Assembly: GCF_029076445.1 (NCBI RefSeq)
Contig: NZ_JARESG010000013.1
Location: 1-64,000 of the forward strand
Direction: 5' to 3'
Length of the DNA: 64,000 nt
DNA from: Pseudarthrobacter naphthalenicus
Lineage (GTDB): Bacteria; Actinomycetota; Actinomycetes; Actinomycetales; Micrococcaceae
A model generated the notes under the pieces. That model was given only the letters and a program-made list of their open reading frames with translations, did no database searches and was not told the DNA's origin. How positions within the stretch are numbered: position 1 is the stretch's first letter; each line of letters begins with the position of its first letter. Below, one piece after another: positions 28,254-36,224 of this stretch. The position numbers and the translations under genes are program-made.

Positions 28254-28288
28254 AAGCCCCTGGAATCCACGGATTCCAGGGGCTTTTT
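28254..28288 (+). terminator. Intrinsic terminator after tRNA-Leu
   Basis: A stem AGCCCCTGGAAT / ATTCCAGGGGCT with a 6-nt loop is followed by TTTTTT. It begins 8 nt after the tRNA. Confidence 0.92.
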
Positions 28289-28298
28289 TCGTTCCCGC

Positions 28299-28364
28299 CC
28301 ACGCGAGTTCCCCTTTCGTCCACCGGCGTTCCAAAGACACCGGCACCCCAACGGACTCGCGTGG
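28299..28364. repeat. 10-bp inverted repeat between tRNA-Leu and the orphan gene
   Basis: CCACGCGAGT (28299-28308) and ACTCGCGTGG (28355-28364) are perfect inverted copies 46 nt apart. They could be an operator, a remnant of a mobile element end, or chance. The rest of the 28290-28476 interval shows nothing else I can name. Confidence 0.5.
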
Positions 28365-28476
28365 CAGGTAATCTCTTGTGCAGGGACCAAAGTTGCCGGG
28401 CGGGATTGCCGGCTAAATATGGCGACCGACGTTACCGGCAACGCTCAAGGCATGTGTGGCCTGAAGGGGACAGTCC

Positions 28477-29580
28477 ATGGATGAGCACTCGGGTGTGAGG
28501 ATCGACTCAACCAGGATCCGACGAATCATTGCTGAATCGACGTTTACGCTCGGGTTCCTGCTCATTCCGGACCCCGGCAGGGTACAGCCCCCAACACTCG
28601 AAGTGGACGATGCGATCGCCGAGATTAGGATGCCAGGGCACACCGATCAACGGTTTCACGCAGTGGAAGTGAGCCAGGGAACGGCAATCTATGTTTTCCC
28701 ACTGAGTTCAGCGTCCCACGCCGTTGAGGTGGCCGGAATGATCGCTGACGCCATTTCGATTATTGGTTTCACCGGAAGTATTACGGCGTGCGCGGACAAG
28801 GTCGGGCGCAGGCCGCGGACGGGACGATACGCCTACAGTGCCGCCATCTGCTCAGTTGAGGCGGCCCTGGATAATGACGAGACCCCGTTGAGCCTTCTGC
28901 CTGTCAAGAAGAACTTGGACCGTTGGGCCGTCGGAAGCCCCGCATTCAAGGGCGTCGTTGAGGTGCTCGCTGCATGGGCCCGGACGAATCGCGCCGGACC
29001 TATCCTTGCCGGCCTCCACTTCACCATGTCCCGCTGCGAACCGCACCAGGTAGCGGAGATCATCACGCGGTGCTGTGAGGACATCGGATGGGCCGAACTT
29101 CTGTTTCCGGCGGCTAACGGGGACTGGTACGTCCATTTCTCGACCGAAGGATGGATAGTGCCGGGTACCGAGATCAAAGCGGGAAAGGCGGACGCCTTGG
29201 ATTCGCTGTCACGTCTGCTCGAAGACTTGGCACCGCTGTATGACTACGCGGCTGTAGCCAGGGTGCACTTCGGACTCGTGACGCCAGTCAGTGTCATCAC
29301 CCAGTGGGGACTCCCCTCACCAAGCCAGCGTGAACTGTCACGCGACCACGCCGCAATGCAAACCTCAGTTCCGGGTATCTTCGCGGAGCAGGTCCTGGGT
29401 CCGGAGCATGCCGATCTGCTGCCGGAAGGCTACTGGAACGTCACGCCCCTCACCGCCGGCCGAAGGATGTTTACTGCCCCGAACCCTGAGGACTGGCACA
29501 TGGCGACGATGACAACGAAATATTCCCCGACGGATGGCTTCGGCACTCTGAGGGAGGCCAACAAGGAACTTCTTGGCTAA
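28477..29580 (+). CDS. Unrecognised 367-aa protein beside tRNA-Leu
   Basis: A full-length reading frame with an AAGGGG site 9 nt before ATG. I do not recognise the family. There is no signal peptide, membrane helix, Walker motif or metal-binding cluster. The sequence looks like two globular alpha/beta parts: an N-terminal half (FTLGFLLIPDPG, EVSQGTAIYVFPLSSASHAVEVAGMIADAI, ending near SPAFKGVVEVLAAWA) and a C-terminal half (LLFPAANGDWYVHFSTEGWIVPG, YWNVTPLTAGRRMFTAPNPEDW). It is alone on its strand, has no visible terminator, and its wobble positions look less GC-rich than its neighbours. Its place downstream of a tRNA suggests acquired DNA, but I found no att repeat. Confidence 0.7.
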   Translation: MDEHSGVRIDSTRIRRIIAESTFTLGFLLIPDPGRVQPPTLEVDDAIAEIRMPGHTDQRFHAVEVSQGTAIYVFPLSSASHAVEVAGMIADAISIIGFTGSITACADKVGRRPRTGRYAYSAAICSVEAALDNDETPLSLLPVKKNLDRWAVGSPAFKGVVEVLAAWARTNRAGPILAGLHFTMSRCEPHQVAEIITRCCEDIGWAELLFPAANGDWYVHFSTEGWIVPGTEIKAGKADALDSLSRLLEDLAPLYDYAAVARVHFGLVTPVSVITQWGLPSPSQRELSRDHAAMQTSVPGIFAEQVLGPEHADLLPEGYWNVTPLTAGRRMFTAPNPEDWHMATMTTKYSPTDGFGTLREANKELLG

Positions 29581-29910
29581 TGGTTCTGATGTTGTTCGGT
29601 CACCTGCAAATGCAGCGAAAGACTGATGGTCCAGTGCCACTGCGCATGCGGGGACGCTGGCTGTTCCGAGGGAACCAGAGTGAGATGCGTCGCATCATGT
29701 GAACAAAGTCTCCACGCTCCCGCCCACCACGGTGTATCGGCGAGCCTCGTTTGGCGTACTCTTATGGTTTGCCGATTGAGTTCCGGCGTTTTGCCCATAC
29801 TTCCTTGCGGCGCCACAGACAAATTTTTCCGCCAGCCTATTGGGGAATAGTAGCTGGATGCTGTACGTTGCATACGCGACAGACGAACCAAAGAAAAGAG
29901 ATACACCTAA
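29581..29910. other. Intergenic region upstream of the DUF4193 gene
   Basis: About 330 nt with no supportable gene and a lower GC content than the flanks. Its right end carries a possible promoter: TTGGGG (29840-29845), 18 nt, TACGTT (29864-29869), followed by an AAAGAGA site before the GTG at 29911. The left two thirds show nothing I can identify. Confidence 0.4.
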
Positions 29911-30213
29911 GTGGCAACCGATTACGATGAACTTCGCTCCGACGTCAAGGAGTCGCAGGACAACTCGCTCGAGGCACTGCAGTCCGCCAACGCACCGGAC
30001 GCGCGCAGCGTGGTGCTCGAGCTCGATGAAGCAGACGGGCTGGACGGCGCCGGTGTCCCGGGAGGCGAATTCGTTGCCGAGGAACTGGTCGTGCAGGTTA
30101 TCCCCCAGGCCGAGGACGAATTCACCTGCTACTCCTGCTTCCTTGTCCGTCACCGCTCGCAGATTGCACGGCAGAAGGACGGCCACAGCTACTGCACGGA
30201 CTGCGAAGGCTAA
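29911..30213 (+). CDS. DUF4193 family zinc-ribbon protein
   Basis: A 100-aa conserved actinobacterial protein. An acidic N-terminal 70 residues is followed by a zinc ribbon: C73-x2-C76 (CYSCFLVRHRSQ) and C95-x2-C98 (YCTDCEG at the very C-terminus). The family is small and core in actinobacteria, but its role is unknown; a nucleic-acid or RNA-polymerase-related function is possible from the ribbon alone. The start is GTG at 29911, and it has its own terminator. Confidence 0.88.
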   Translation: MATDYDELRSDVKESQDNSLEALQSANAPDARSVVLELDEADGLDGAGVPGGEFVAEELVVQVIPQAEDEFTCYSCFLVRHRSQIARQKDGHSYCTDCEG

Positions 30214-30266
30214 TTCCGGACCTTCGCAGCACCACCGGTCAGGCTGGAAACCCAGCCCGCAGGACC

Positions 30267-30297
30267 AAGGCACGCCCACCCATTGTCGGCGTGCCTT
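30267..30297. terminator. Hairpin between DUF4193 and yqeY genes
   Basis: A 10-bp stem AAGGCACGCC / GGCGTGCCTT with an 11-nt loop lies between two convergent genes. A short T-rich tail follows on the plus strand and the A-rich start serves the minus strand. Confidence 0.75.
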
Positions 30298-30318
30298 TCC
30301 TGTCTGTTGGAGCCGGTC

Positions 30319-30783
30319 TCAGGCCAAACGGCCGCGGACAATCTCGCTGACGGCTTTTCCATCAAAGCGGCCGGCGATCTTCGCGGTTACCGGCTTCATG
30401 ACGGCACCCAGCTGGCGCAGCCCGGGCTCCACACCTTCGGACCGCAGCCCGGCAATGGTCTCATCAACGATCGCCTCCACTTCGGCGGCCGTCAGCGGGC
30501 TGGGCAGGTAGCCCTCAATGACTTCGGCCTCGGCGATCTCCGCGGCGGCCCTTCCGGCCTCGCCGGCATCCGTGTAGATCTTTGCCGTGTCCCGCCGCTT
30601 GGCCGCTTCCTTCTGCAGCAGCGCGGTCACCTGGGCGTCGTCCAGTTCGACGGGCGTTTTGCCCGACTTTTCCCGCGTTTCGATCTCGCCAAGGACGTTG
30701 CGCACCGTCGTCAGTGCGGTCTTATTCCGCTCCTTCATGTGGGTCACAACGTCCGCGTGCAGGCGGTCTTTCAGGCTGGTCAC
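30319..30783 (-). CDS. GatB/YqeY domain-containing protein
   Basis: A 154-aa protein matching the YqeY family: SLKDRLHADVVTHMKERNKTALTTVRNVLGEIETRE at the N-terminus, VTALLQKEAAKRRDTAKIYTDAGE in the middle, and IEGYLPSPLTAAEVEAIVDETI then GAVMKPVTAKIAGRFDGKAVSEIVRGRL, the tRNA-interacting GatB-tail-like domain. Its cellular role is uncertain. GTG at 30783 with GAGGAAG upstream is preferred to a TTG four codons earlier. Confidence 0.88.
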   Translation of the reverse strand: MTSLKDRLHADVVTHMKERNKTALTTVRNVLGEIETREKSGKTPVELDDAQVTALLQKEAAKRRDTAKIYTDAGEAGRAAAEIAEAEVIEGYLPSPLTAAEVEAIVDETIAGLRSEGVEPGLRQLGAVMKPVTAKIAGRFDGKAVSEIVRGRLA

Positions 30784-30844
30784 AGTCTTCCTCAATTCGT
30801 TCAGTGCCCAAGGGCAACAGGACAGCGGTGAACCGTCCCTCTAG

Positions 30845-30850
30845 TACGGT
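30845..30850 (+). promoter_or_regulatory. -10 box for the mini-ORF/M50B transcript
   Basis: TACGGT lies 8 nt before the ATG of the 14-codon frame at 30859. This spacing suits a leaderless message that would begin with the mini-ORF and continue into the M50B gene. Confidence 0.4.
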
Positions 30851-30858
30851 AGAGGGCT

Positions 30859-30903
30859 ATGGCTGAGAATTACTACCTTCTGTCCGGCAGGCCCCGAATT
30901 TGA
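30859..30903 (+). CDS. Possible 14-aa leader peptide
   Basis: ATG is followed by 13 codons (MAENYYLLSGRPRI) and TGA. The TGA overlaps the TTG start of the M50B gene (sequence TTGA at 30900-30903). A -10 box fits its ATG. It may couple translation into the TTG gene. There is no run of one amino acid or of rare codons beyond two tyrosines, so an attenuation role is not evident. Confidence 0.35.
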   Translation: MAENYYLLSGRPRI

Positions 30904-31637
30904 GTTCCGAAGAACTGTGGCACCGCGTCCTCGAGATCTTTAGCCGGACCGCGGTCCCCCAGGTCACGCTGGCCGAACTCGCCATCGTCTTCGTGCTGGC
31001 GACAGCCTTGTCCATCCCGCGGGCCACCTGGAAGTACTTCGGACTCCTTGCGACCGCCACCCACGAACTCGGTCATGCCTTCGCAGCCGTCATGAGCGGA
31101 CAAAGGCTTGGCGGAATCAAGCTGCAACTGGACCACTCCGGGACCACCACCAGTTACAGCCGGGGCCGGCTGGCAACTGTGTGGTCAGGATTCTGGGGCT
31201 ATCCCGTTCCCGCCGTAACCGGTGCTGCCCTGGTGACGTCCGGGTTCGGCGGCTGGGGTCCCGCGGCCCTGGCCACCGGAACCCTCATCCTCATAGCATC
31301 CCTGCTGTTCATCAGGAACTTCGCGGGCATCGTGATTACCGTTACGGCGATCACAGGCGGCGCGCTGCTGGTGATCTTCGTCCCGCACGCCTTCACCGGC
31401 CACGTGGCCATCTGCCTCGGGGTGGCCCTGCTGGTCGCCGCGGTCCGCGATCTCGCCAAACTCACCAATGTTCATCTGCGGCGCCGCGACCGGCTGGCCA
31501 GTTCCGATGCGTATATTCTGTACCGCGCAACCTCAGTCCCCTCCGGCGTCTGGATTGCAATGTTCCTCGCTGTTGTTGCCGGCTGCTGGCTGGTGGCATG
31601 GCAGCCCATATCTTCAATTCTGGCCGCGGGAGCCTAG
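30900..31637 (+). CDS. M50B family metallopeptidase, membrane protein
   Basis: A 245-aa membrane protein with the zinc-peptidase motif HELGH at 55-59 (ATATHELGHAFAAVMSGQRLGG) and about six hydrophobic segments. It matches the compact peptidase M50B family of actinobacteria, whose substrates are unknown. No convincing NPDG-type motif is seen, so activity is not assured. The only start that keeps the N-terminal helix is TTG at 30900, overlapping the stop of a mini-ORF. Confidence 0.8.
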   Translation: MSSEELWHRVLEIFSRTAVPQVTLAELAIVFVLATALSIPRATWKYFGLLATATHELGHAFAAVMSGQRLGGIKLQLDHSGTTTSYSRGRLATVWSGFWGYPVPAVTGAALVTSGFGGWGPAALATGTLILIASLLFIRNFAGIVITVTAITGGALLVIFVPHAFTGHVAICLGVALLVAAVRDLAKLTNVHLRRRDRLASSDAYILYRATSVPSGVWIAMFLAVVAGCWLVAWQPISSILAAGA

Positions 31638-31647
31638 GCTTGTCCTC
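31635..31647 (+). promoter_or_regulatory. Leaderless -10 box for the GST-like gene
   Basis: TAGGCT (31635-31640), then 7 nt, then ATG at 31648. It overlaps the end of the M50B gene. Confidence 0.5.
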
Positions 31648-32787
31648 ATGAGCCAGGAACCAGCGGGCACCCAGCCCGCCCCCACACCCACCGACGACAC
31701 CACGGACAGCCACCTCGACAATGGTGGAAACCACAGCACCAAAGGCGCCTATGTAACCGGCGGCGCGGAGTTCAACCGCGACACCAACTACATCGAGGAC
31801 CGGATCACGAAGGACGGCCGCCCGGGTGAGAATGGCGAACCTGGCTGGCCGGTGGAGGCGGGCCGCTACCGGCTCATCGCCGCACGGGCCTGCCCGTGGG
31901 CGAACCGGACGGTAATTGTGCGCCGGCTGTTGGGCCTGGAGGAAGCCATATCCCTCGGCCAGCCCGGGCCCACCCACGATGCGCGGTCGTGGACCTTTGA
32001 CCTGGATCCGGGCGGCGTGGACCCCGTACTGGGCATTGAACGCCTTCAGAGTGCCTACTTCCGGCGGTTCCCGGATTATCCCCGGGGCATTACCGTACCG
32101 GCCATTGTGGGGGTGGCCAGCGGCGAAGTGGTCACGAACAACTTCCCGCAGATCACCCTGGACTTCGCGACCGAATGGAAGCAGTTCCACCGGCCCGGCG
32201 CCCCGGACCTCTACCCCGAGCACCTCCGTCAGGAAATTGACACGGTCAACAAGCGAGTCTTCACCGAAGTCAACAACGGGGTTTACCGTTGCGGATTTGC
32301 CGGGTCCCAGGAGGCGTACGACTCTGCCTATGCGCGGCTCTGGACCGCACTGGACTGGCTGGAGGAACGCCTGACGGGCCAGCGGTACCTGGTCGGTGAC
32401 ACCATCACCGAGGCCGACGTCCGGCTCTTCACCACCCTCGCCCGCTTCGATGCCGTCTACCACGGCCACTTCAAGTGCAACCGGCAGAAACTCACCGAAA
32501 TGCCCGCACTTTGGGGCTACGCGCGCGATCTGTTTCAGACGCCCGGATTCGGCGACACCATCGATTTTGTCCAGATCAAACAGCACTACTACATCGTTCA
32601 CGAGGACATCAACCCCACAGGAATCGTGCCGCAGGGCCCGGACCTGTCCAACTGGTTGGAGCCCCACGGCAGAGAATCACTGGGCGGCAGGCCCTTCGGC
32701 GACGGCACTCCCCCGGGCCCCGTGCGGCCCGGCGAGGAGGTCGCACCGGGCCACGGTGCCTCTGCAGACCCGGAAGGGATTTCCTGA
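31648..32787 (+). CDS. Glutathione S-transferase family protein, hydroquinone-reductase type (ECM4/YqjG)
   Basis: A 379-aa omega-like GST. The thioredoxin-fold catalytic motif is RACPWANR, with the nucleophile at C82. VTNNFPQITLDFATEW and YLVGDTITEADVRLFTTLARFDAVYHGHFKCN are typical of S-glutathionyl-hydroquinone reductases. These bacteria make mycothiol, so the physiological thiol is probably mycothiol, with quinone or xenobiotic conjugates as substrates (inference). The N-terminal 30 residues and the C-terminal 40 are low-complexity extensions. Confidence 0.88.
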   Translation: MSQEPAGTQPAPTPTDDTTDSHLDNGGNHSTKGAYVTGGAEFNRDTNYIEDRITKDGRPGENGEPGWPVEAGRYRLIAARACPWANRTVIVRRLLGLEEAISLGQPGPTHDARSWTFDLDPGGVDPVLGIERLQSAYFRRFPDYPRGITVPAIVGVASGEVVTNNFPQITLDFATEWKQFHRPGAPDLYPEHLRQEIDTVNKRVFTEVNNGVYRCGFAGSQEAYDSAYARLWTALDWLEERLTGQRYLVGDTITEADVRLFTTLARFDAVYHGHFKCNRQKLTEMPALWGYARDLFQTPGFGDTIDFVQIKQHYYIVHEDINPTGIVPQGPDLSNWLEPHGRESLGGRPFGDGTPPGPVRPGEEVAPGHGASADPEGIS

Positions 32788-32841
32788 AGGCCGCGAACAG
32801 CCGGCGGTCCCCGGCTCCTTGTACCGGCGCACGGCGGGGCC

Positions 32842-32854
32842 TAACGTGGGCGTG
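32842..32854 (+). promoter_or_regulatory. Leaderless -10 box for the FUSC gene
   Basis: TAACGT (32842-32847), then 7 nt, then ATG at 32855. Confidence 0.5.
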
Positions 32855-33970
32855 ATGGGCGATACACGCACGGGGCCGGACCGGCCGCGATCGAAAGGGA
32901 CCCGGCTGCTGCGAAACGCCATTGCCGGTCTCTCCACTGCCTTCACCCTCCAGCGCCTGCAGCTGGCGGGTAAGTCAGCGCTGGCGGCCGGAGTGGCCTT
33001 CGCCATAGCACCGCTGATGCCCGGCTCCGCGGCCGAGTATCCGTACTACGCCCCCCTGGGCGCTCTGGTGGCGATGTACCACAACGTTGCCGGATCAGTC
33101 CGGCAAGGCCTTCAGACGCTGGTCGGGCTGGCCATCGGCATCGGGCTGGCCTTTGTCCTGGTCAGCATCAGTGATCCGTCGCCGCTTGCCGTGGCTGTTT
33201 TCATGGGCATAGGAGTCCTGCTGGGCGGCCTGCCCCGGATTGGCTCCGGCAGTGATTGGATCCCGACGGCGGCGCTACTGGTGCTCTTGGTGGGCGGAAG
33301 CAATGCGGACTCCTTTTCCTTCGGCTACCTCATCCAGATGGGCGCCGGAGTGGCCGTTGGCATTGCCGTCAATTTCCTTGTCTTTCCGCCACTGCACTTT
33401 GCTGCCGCCGCCAACAGCCTGGGCAAACTCCGGCTGGCACTGGGCAGGCAGCTGACCGACATGGCGGCGGCCCTGACGGAACAATGGCCGCCCGAGCATG
33501 AGGACTGGTCCCGCCGCTCCGACGAGCTGGCGGAAGCGGCACGGACGGTTCGCCATCTTGTGCAGGAGGCTGATGAAAGCCGGCGGGCCAATCCGCGCCG
33601 GCGGTTCCATCCGCGGGACCTGGACCTCGATTACCGTAACCTGCGCGATCTCGAACGGGTCACGTTCCACATCCAGGACATGACCGAAGTCCTCTCCGAT
33701 GTCATCTGGGCTGACGACGTTCCCTACGAGGTGCCCTTCGAGGACAGCAAACCGCTGGCCGCAGCGCTGGACAGCACGGGACAACTGCTGGCCTCGTTCC
33801 ACCATGACGACGAGCCGGAGCAGCGGCGCCTCCTCGCTGCGGCGAAGTCTGCAGTGGAGGCTTGTATGGCCGGGTCCGACGGGAGCAGCACTGACGGCGC
33901 CGTGACGGCGTCCGAATCCATCCTCCTGAGCCTGCACCGCATTCTCCGCGCCGTTCGTCCAGCCGCTTAG
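32855..33970 (+). CDS. FUSC family membrane protein
   Basis: A 371-aa protein with six or so membrane segments in the first 190 residues (from LQLAGKSALAAGVAFAIAPL to GAGVAVGIAVNFLVFPP) and a soluble, helical C-terminal half. This layout is that of the FUSC/aromatic-acid exporter group (half-size), suggesting efflux of aromatic or other organic acids. Its TAG stop overlaps the stop of the convergent htdX gene by two bases (33967-33970), leaving no room for a terminator. Confidence 0.82.
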   Translation: MGDTRTGPDRPRSKGTRLLRNAIAGLSTAFTLQRLQLAGKSALAAGVAFAIAPLMPGSAAEYPYYAPLGALVAMYHNVAGSVRQGLQTLVGLAIGIGLAFVLVSISDPSPLAVAVFMGIGVLLGGLPRIGSGSDWIPTAALLVLLVGGSNADSFSFGYLIQMGAGVAVGIAVNFLVFPPLHFAAAANSLGKLRLALGRQLTDMAAALTEQWPPEHEDWSRRSDELAEAARTVRHLVQEADESRRANPRRRFHPRDLDLDYRNLRDLERVTFHIQDMTEVLSDVIWADDVPYEVPFEDSKPLAAALDSTGQLLASFHHDDEPEQRRLLAAAKSAVEACMAGSDGSSTDGAVTASESILLSLHRILRAVRPAA

Positions 33971-34878
33971 AGTGGCGCCACGGAACCGCTGAAATGCTTG
34001 CGGCCGGAGCGGGGGTTCCACGCCACATAGCCGGACCGTTCCCACCCTCCGCCCGGCGCCTGGCCGGTGGTGATTTCCAGCGCAACCCGCCCGGGCAGAT
34101 AGACGGGCGCATCGAAGGTCACGTCCCAGCCGAACGCCTCGCCCTTCACCGGCCCCACGTCGGCGAGGGCCCTGGATGCCAGGTACATCCCGTGCGCGAT
34201 GGAGCGCCGCATGCCCAGGGCCTTGGCCGACAGCGCGCTCAGGTGGATCGGATTGAAGTCACCCGAAACGGCCGCGTACGCCCGTCCTGTTTCCACCCCG
34301 AGGTCCCACACCGCCGTCGGGTGCGGCGGCGCAAAATCGGGCCGGCCGTTCTGGGGTGACGGTACGTCGATGCCTGGCAGGAACACTCCTTTGGCGAGGT
34401 AGGTGGAGCGGCCCGTCCAGCGGATGTCCGGCCCACCGGCACTCCTGATCTCGGCGATGACGTCCAGTTGGGTCCCGGCCCGGTGCCCGCGCAGGTTCTC
34501 CACCCTGGCGCTGATGTCGAGGAGATCTGTGAAGAGCACAGGCGAGCGTTGCTCGATGTAATTGCTCAAGTGGACCATCCCCAGCAGCGGCAAGGGGAAA
34601 TCGTCCCGGTTCATCACGCTCATGGCCAGCGGGAAAGCAAGCGCGTGGAGGTAGCCGGCGGGCAGCGTATCCCGCGCGGTCAGACCGATCAGGTGCTGGT
34701 AGGCGGTCAAATTTGCGACGTCGGCCCTGACACCGCGTACCTCATGGCCGGTTTCCGGGAGGGTTGAGGTGCCATGCGTCCCCAGGATGCGGCGGCGCGC
34801 CGCCTGCGCGGCGGCATTGACATACAGTTTCGAAAGAGAGGGCACCTCCCCCAGGATCACCGGCTGCGCGGCACTCAC
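33967..34878 (-). CDS. htdX: MaoC-family (R)-hydratase, HtdX-like
   Basis: A 303-aa double hotdog protein that should hydrate or dehydrate 2-enoyl/3-hydroxyacyl thioesters. The hydratase-2 motif is DFNPIHLSALSAKALGMRRSIAHGMYLASRALA in the C-terminal half, with the Asp/His pair in DFNPIH. It starts with GTG overlapping the fabG4 stop (GTGA). The fadA2-fabG4-htdX order is the same as in mycobacteria. Confidence 0.88.
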   Translation of the reverse strand: MSAAQPVILGEVPSLSKLYVNAAAQAARRRILGTHGTSTLPETGHEVRGVRADVANLTAYQHLIGLTARDTLPAGYLHALAFPLAMSVMNRDDFPLPLLGMVHLSNYIEQRSPVLFTDLLDISARVENLRGHRAGTQLDVIAEIRSAGGPDIRWTGRSTYLAKGVFLPGIDVPSPQNGRPDFAPPHPTAVWDLGVETGRAYAAVSGDFNPIHLSALSAKALGMRRSIAHGMYLASRALADVGPVKGEAFGWDVTFDAPVYLPGRVALEITTGQAPGGGWERSGYVAWNPRSGRKHFSGSVAPL

Positions 34879-36215
34879 GCTCCCACCAGGTTCTGTCCGC
34901 AGACCCGCAGGATGTCACCGTTGATGCCGCCCGCGGCATCGCTGGCCAGGAAGGCGATGGCCTCGGCCACGTCGGAGGGCAGCCCGCCTTGCTGCAGGGC
35001 GTTGAGCCGCCGGCCCACCTCCCTGATGGCAAAGGGAATCCGTGCGGTCATCTCCGTTTCGATAAAGCCGGGTGCTACTGCATTGATGGTGCCGCCCCGG
35101 GCAGCCAGCAACGGCGCCGTGGTGCGAACCATTCCCATCACGCCACCCTTGGAGGCGGCGTAGTTGGTCTGGCCGCGGTTACCTGCGATGCCGCTGGTGG
35201 ACGCCACTGAGACGATCCGGGGTGCGCCACGGAACTGGTCCGAGGCCAGCAGGGCTTCATTGATCCTGAGCTGCGCGCCGATGTTGATGTTCAGGACGGC
35301 GTTCCACCGCGCGTGGTCCATGTTGGCGAGGAGTTTGTCCCGGGTGATGCCGGCGTTGTGAACCACGATGTCGAGGCGCCCGTGCCGCTGCAGGGTGTGC
35401 TCGAGGATGCGCTGACCCGCGTCCACATGGCTGATATCCAGCTGCAAAGCGGTGCCGTGTACCTCGTTGGCGACGGCGGCAAGGTGGTCTCCGGCCGCCG
35501 GGATGTCCACAAGCACCAGGGTGGCTCCGTCGCGGTGCAGCGTCCGCGCGATGGCGGCGCCGATGCCGCGTGCCGCCCCGGTAACCACAGCCACCTTTCC
35601 GGCGAGCGGCTGGTCGGGATCGGCCGGGAGAACGCCGTTCGCGCTGCTGACTGTCAGGAACTGGCCGTCGACGAATGCCGAGCGCCCGGACAGGAAGAAC
35701 CGAAGCGCCCCGAGGGTGCTCGGACTGGTGCTTTGTGCCTCGTCAGCCAAAAGAATGCCGTTTGCCGTTGCGCCCGCCCGGAGTTCTTTGGCCAGGGACC
35801 GCACGAAGCCGTCCACCCCCTGCCGGGCCGCCGCCTCGGCCGGACTGCCCGCTTCTGCGGCCGGCCGCGAAACGGTAATGAACCGGGCACTCGGCCCGAG
35901 GTCCCGGAGTGAGGCCGCCGCCGACAGCACCGGCTTTTCAAGGTCTGCGGGCGCGGCCAGCCCGTCCAGGACAAGAATGATGGCACCTAATTTTTCGCCG
36001 GGCACCGCGTGCCGGCGCACGTCCAGGTTCCACGACAGCAGCGTAGTGGCCAACTCGTCAGCCCCCGGGGTACTCCCCTGGACCAGGACAGGCCCGTTGA
36101 CGAGGGCCTGGCCCGGGGTGTAGCGGCGCAACACCGCGGGCTGCGGCAAGCCGAGCCGCTTGGCAAGGTCTTTACCCAGTCCCTGGCTGACCAGCCGGGT
36201 ATATGTGTCAGTCAT
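34875..36215 (-). CDS. fabG4: Two-domain 3-oxoacyl reductase, FabG4-like
   Basis: A 446-aa SDR. The N-terminal 200 residues form a degenerate nucleotide-binding domain (GAIILVLDGLAAPADLEKPVLSA). The C-terminal part is a full SDR with VVTGAARGIGAAIARTL, HNAGITRDKLL, the Ser in VASTSGIAG and YAASK as the Tyr/Lys pair. This long form reduces 3-oxoacyl-CoA with NADH in mycobacteria. The ATG lies 9 nt after the fadA2 stop. Confidence 0.9.
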   Translation of the reverse strand: MTDTYTRLVSQGLGKDLAKRLGLPQPAVLRRYTPGQALVNGPVLVQGSTPGADELATTLLSWNLDVRRHAVPGEKLGAIILVLDGLAAPADLEKPVLSAAASLRDLGPSARFITVSRPAAEAGSPAEAAARQGVDGFVRSLAKELRAGATANGILLADEAQSTSPSTLGALRFFLSGRSAFVDGQFLTVSSANGVLPADPDQPLAGKVAVVTGAARGIGAAIARTLHRDGATLVLVDIPAAGDHLAAVANEVHGTALQLDISHVDAGQRILEHTLQRHGRLDIVVHNAGITRDKLLANMDHARWNAVLNINIGAQLRINEALLASDQFRGAPRIVSVASTSGIAGNRGQTNYAASKGGVMGMVRTTAPLLAARGGTINAVAPGFIETEMTARIPFAIREVGRRLNALQQGGLPSDVAEAIAFLASDAAGGINGDILRVCGQNLVGA

Positions 36216-36224
36216 TCGGTACTC

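Noticed and set aside
28163..29910. An att-site duplication of the tRNA-Leu 3' end
   Set aside because: I looked for a second copy of the T-arm/acceptor sequence downstream of the orphan gene and saw none, and there is no integrase, so an integrative element is not shown.
31462..32667. Minus-strand reading frame of 401 codons opposite the GST-like gene
   Set aside because: The plus strand encodes a well-conserved ECM4-type enzyme with a good promoter; the minus frame has no similarity.
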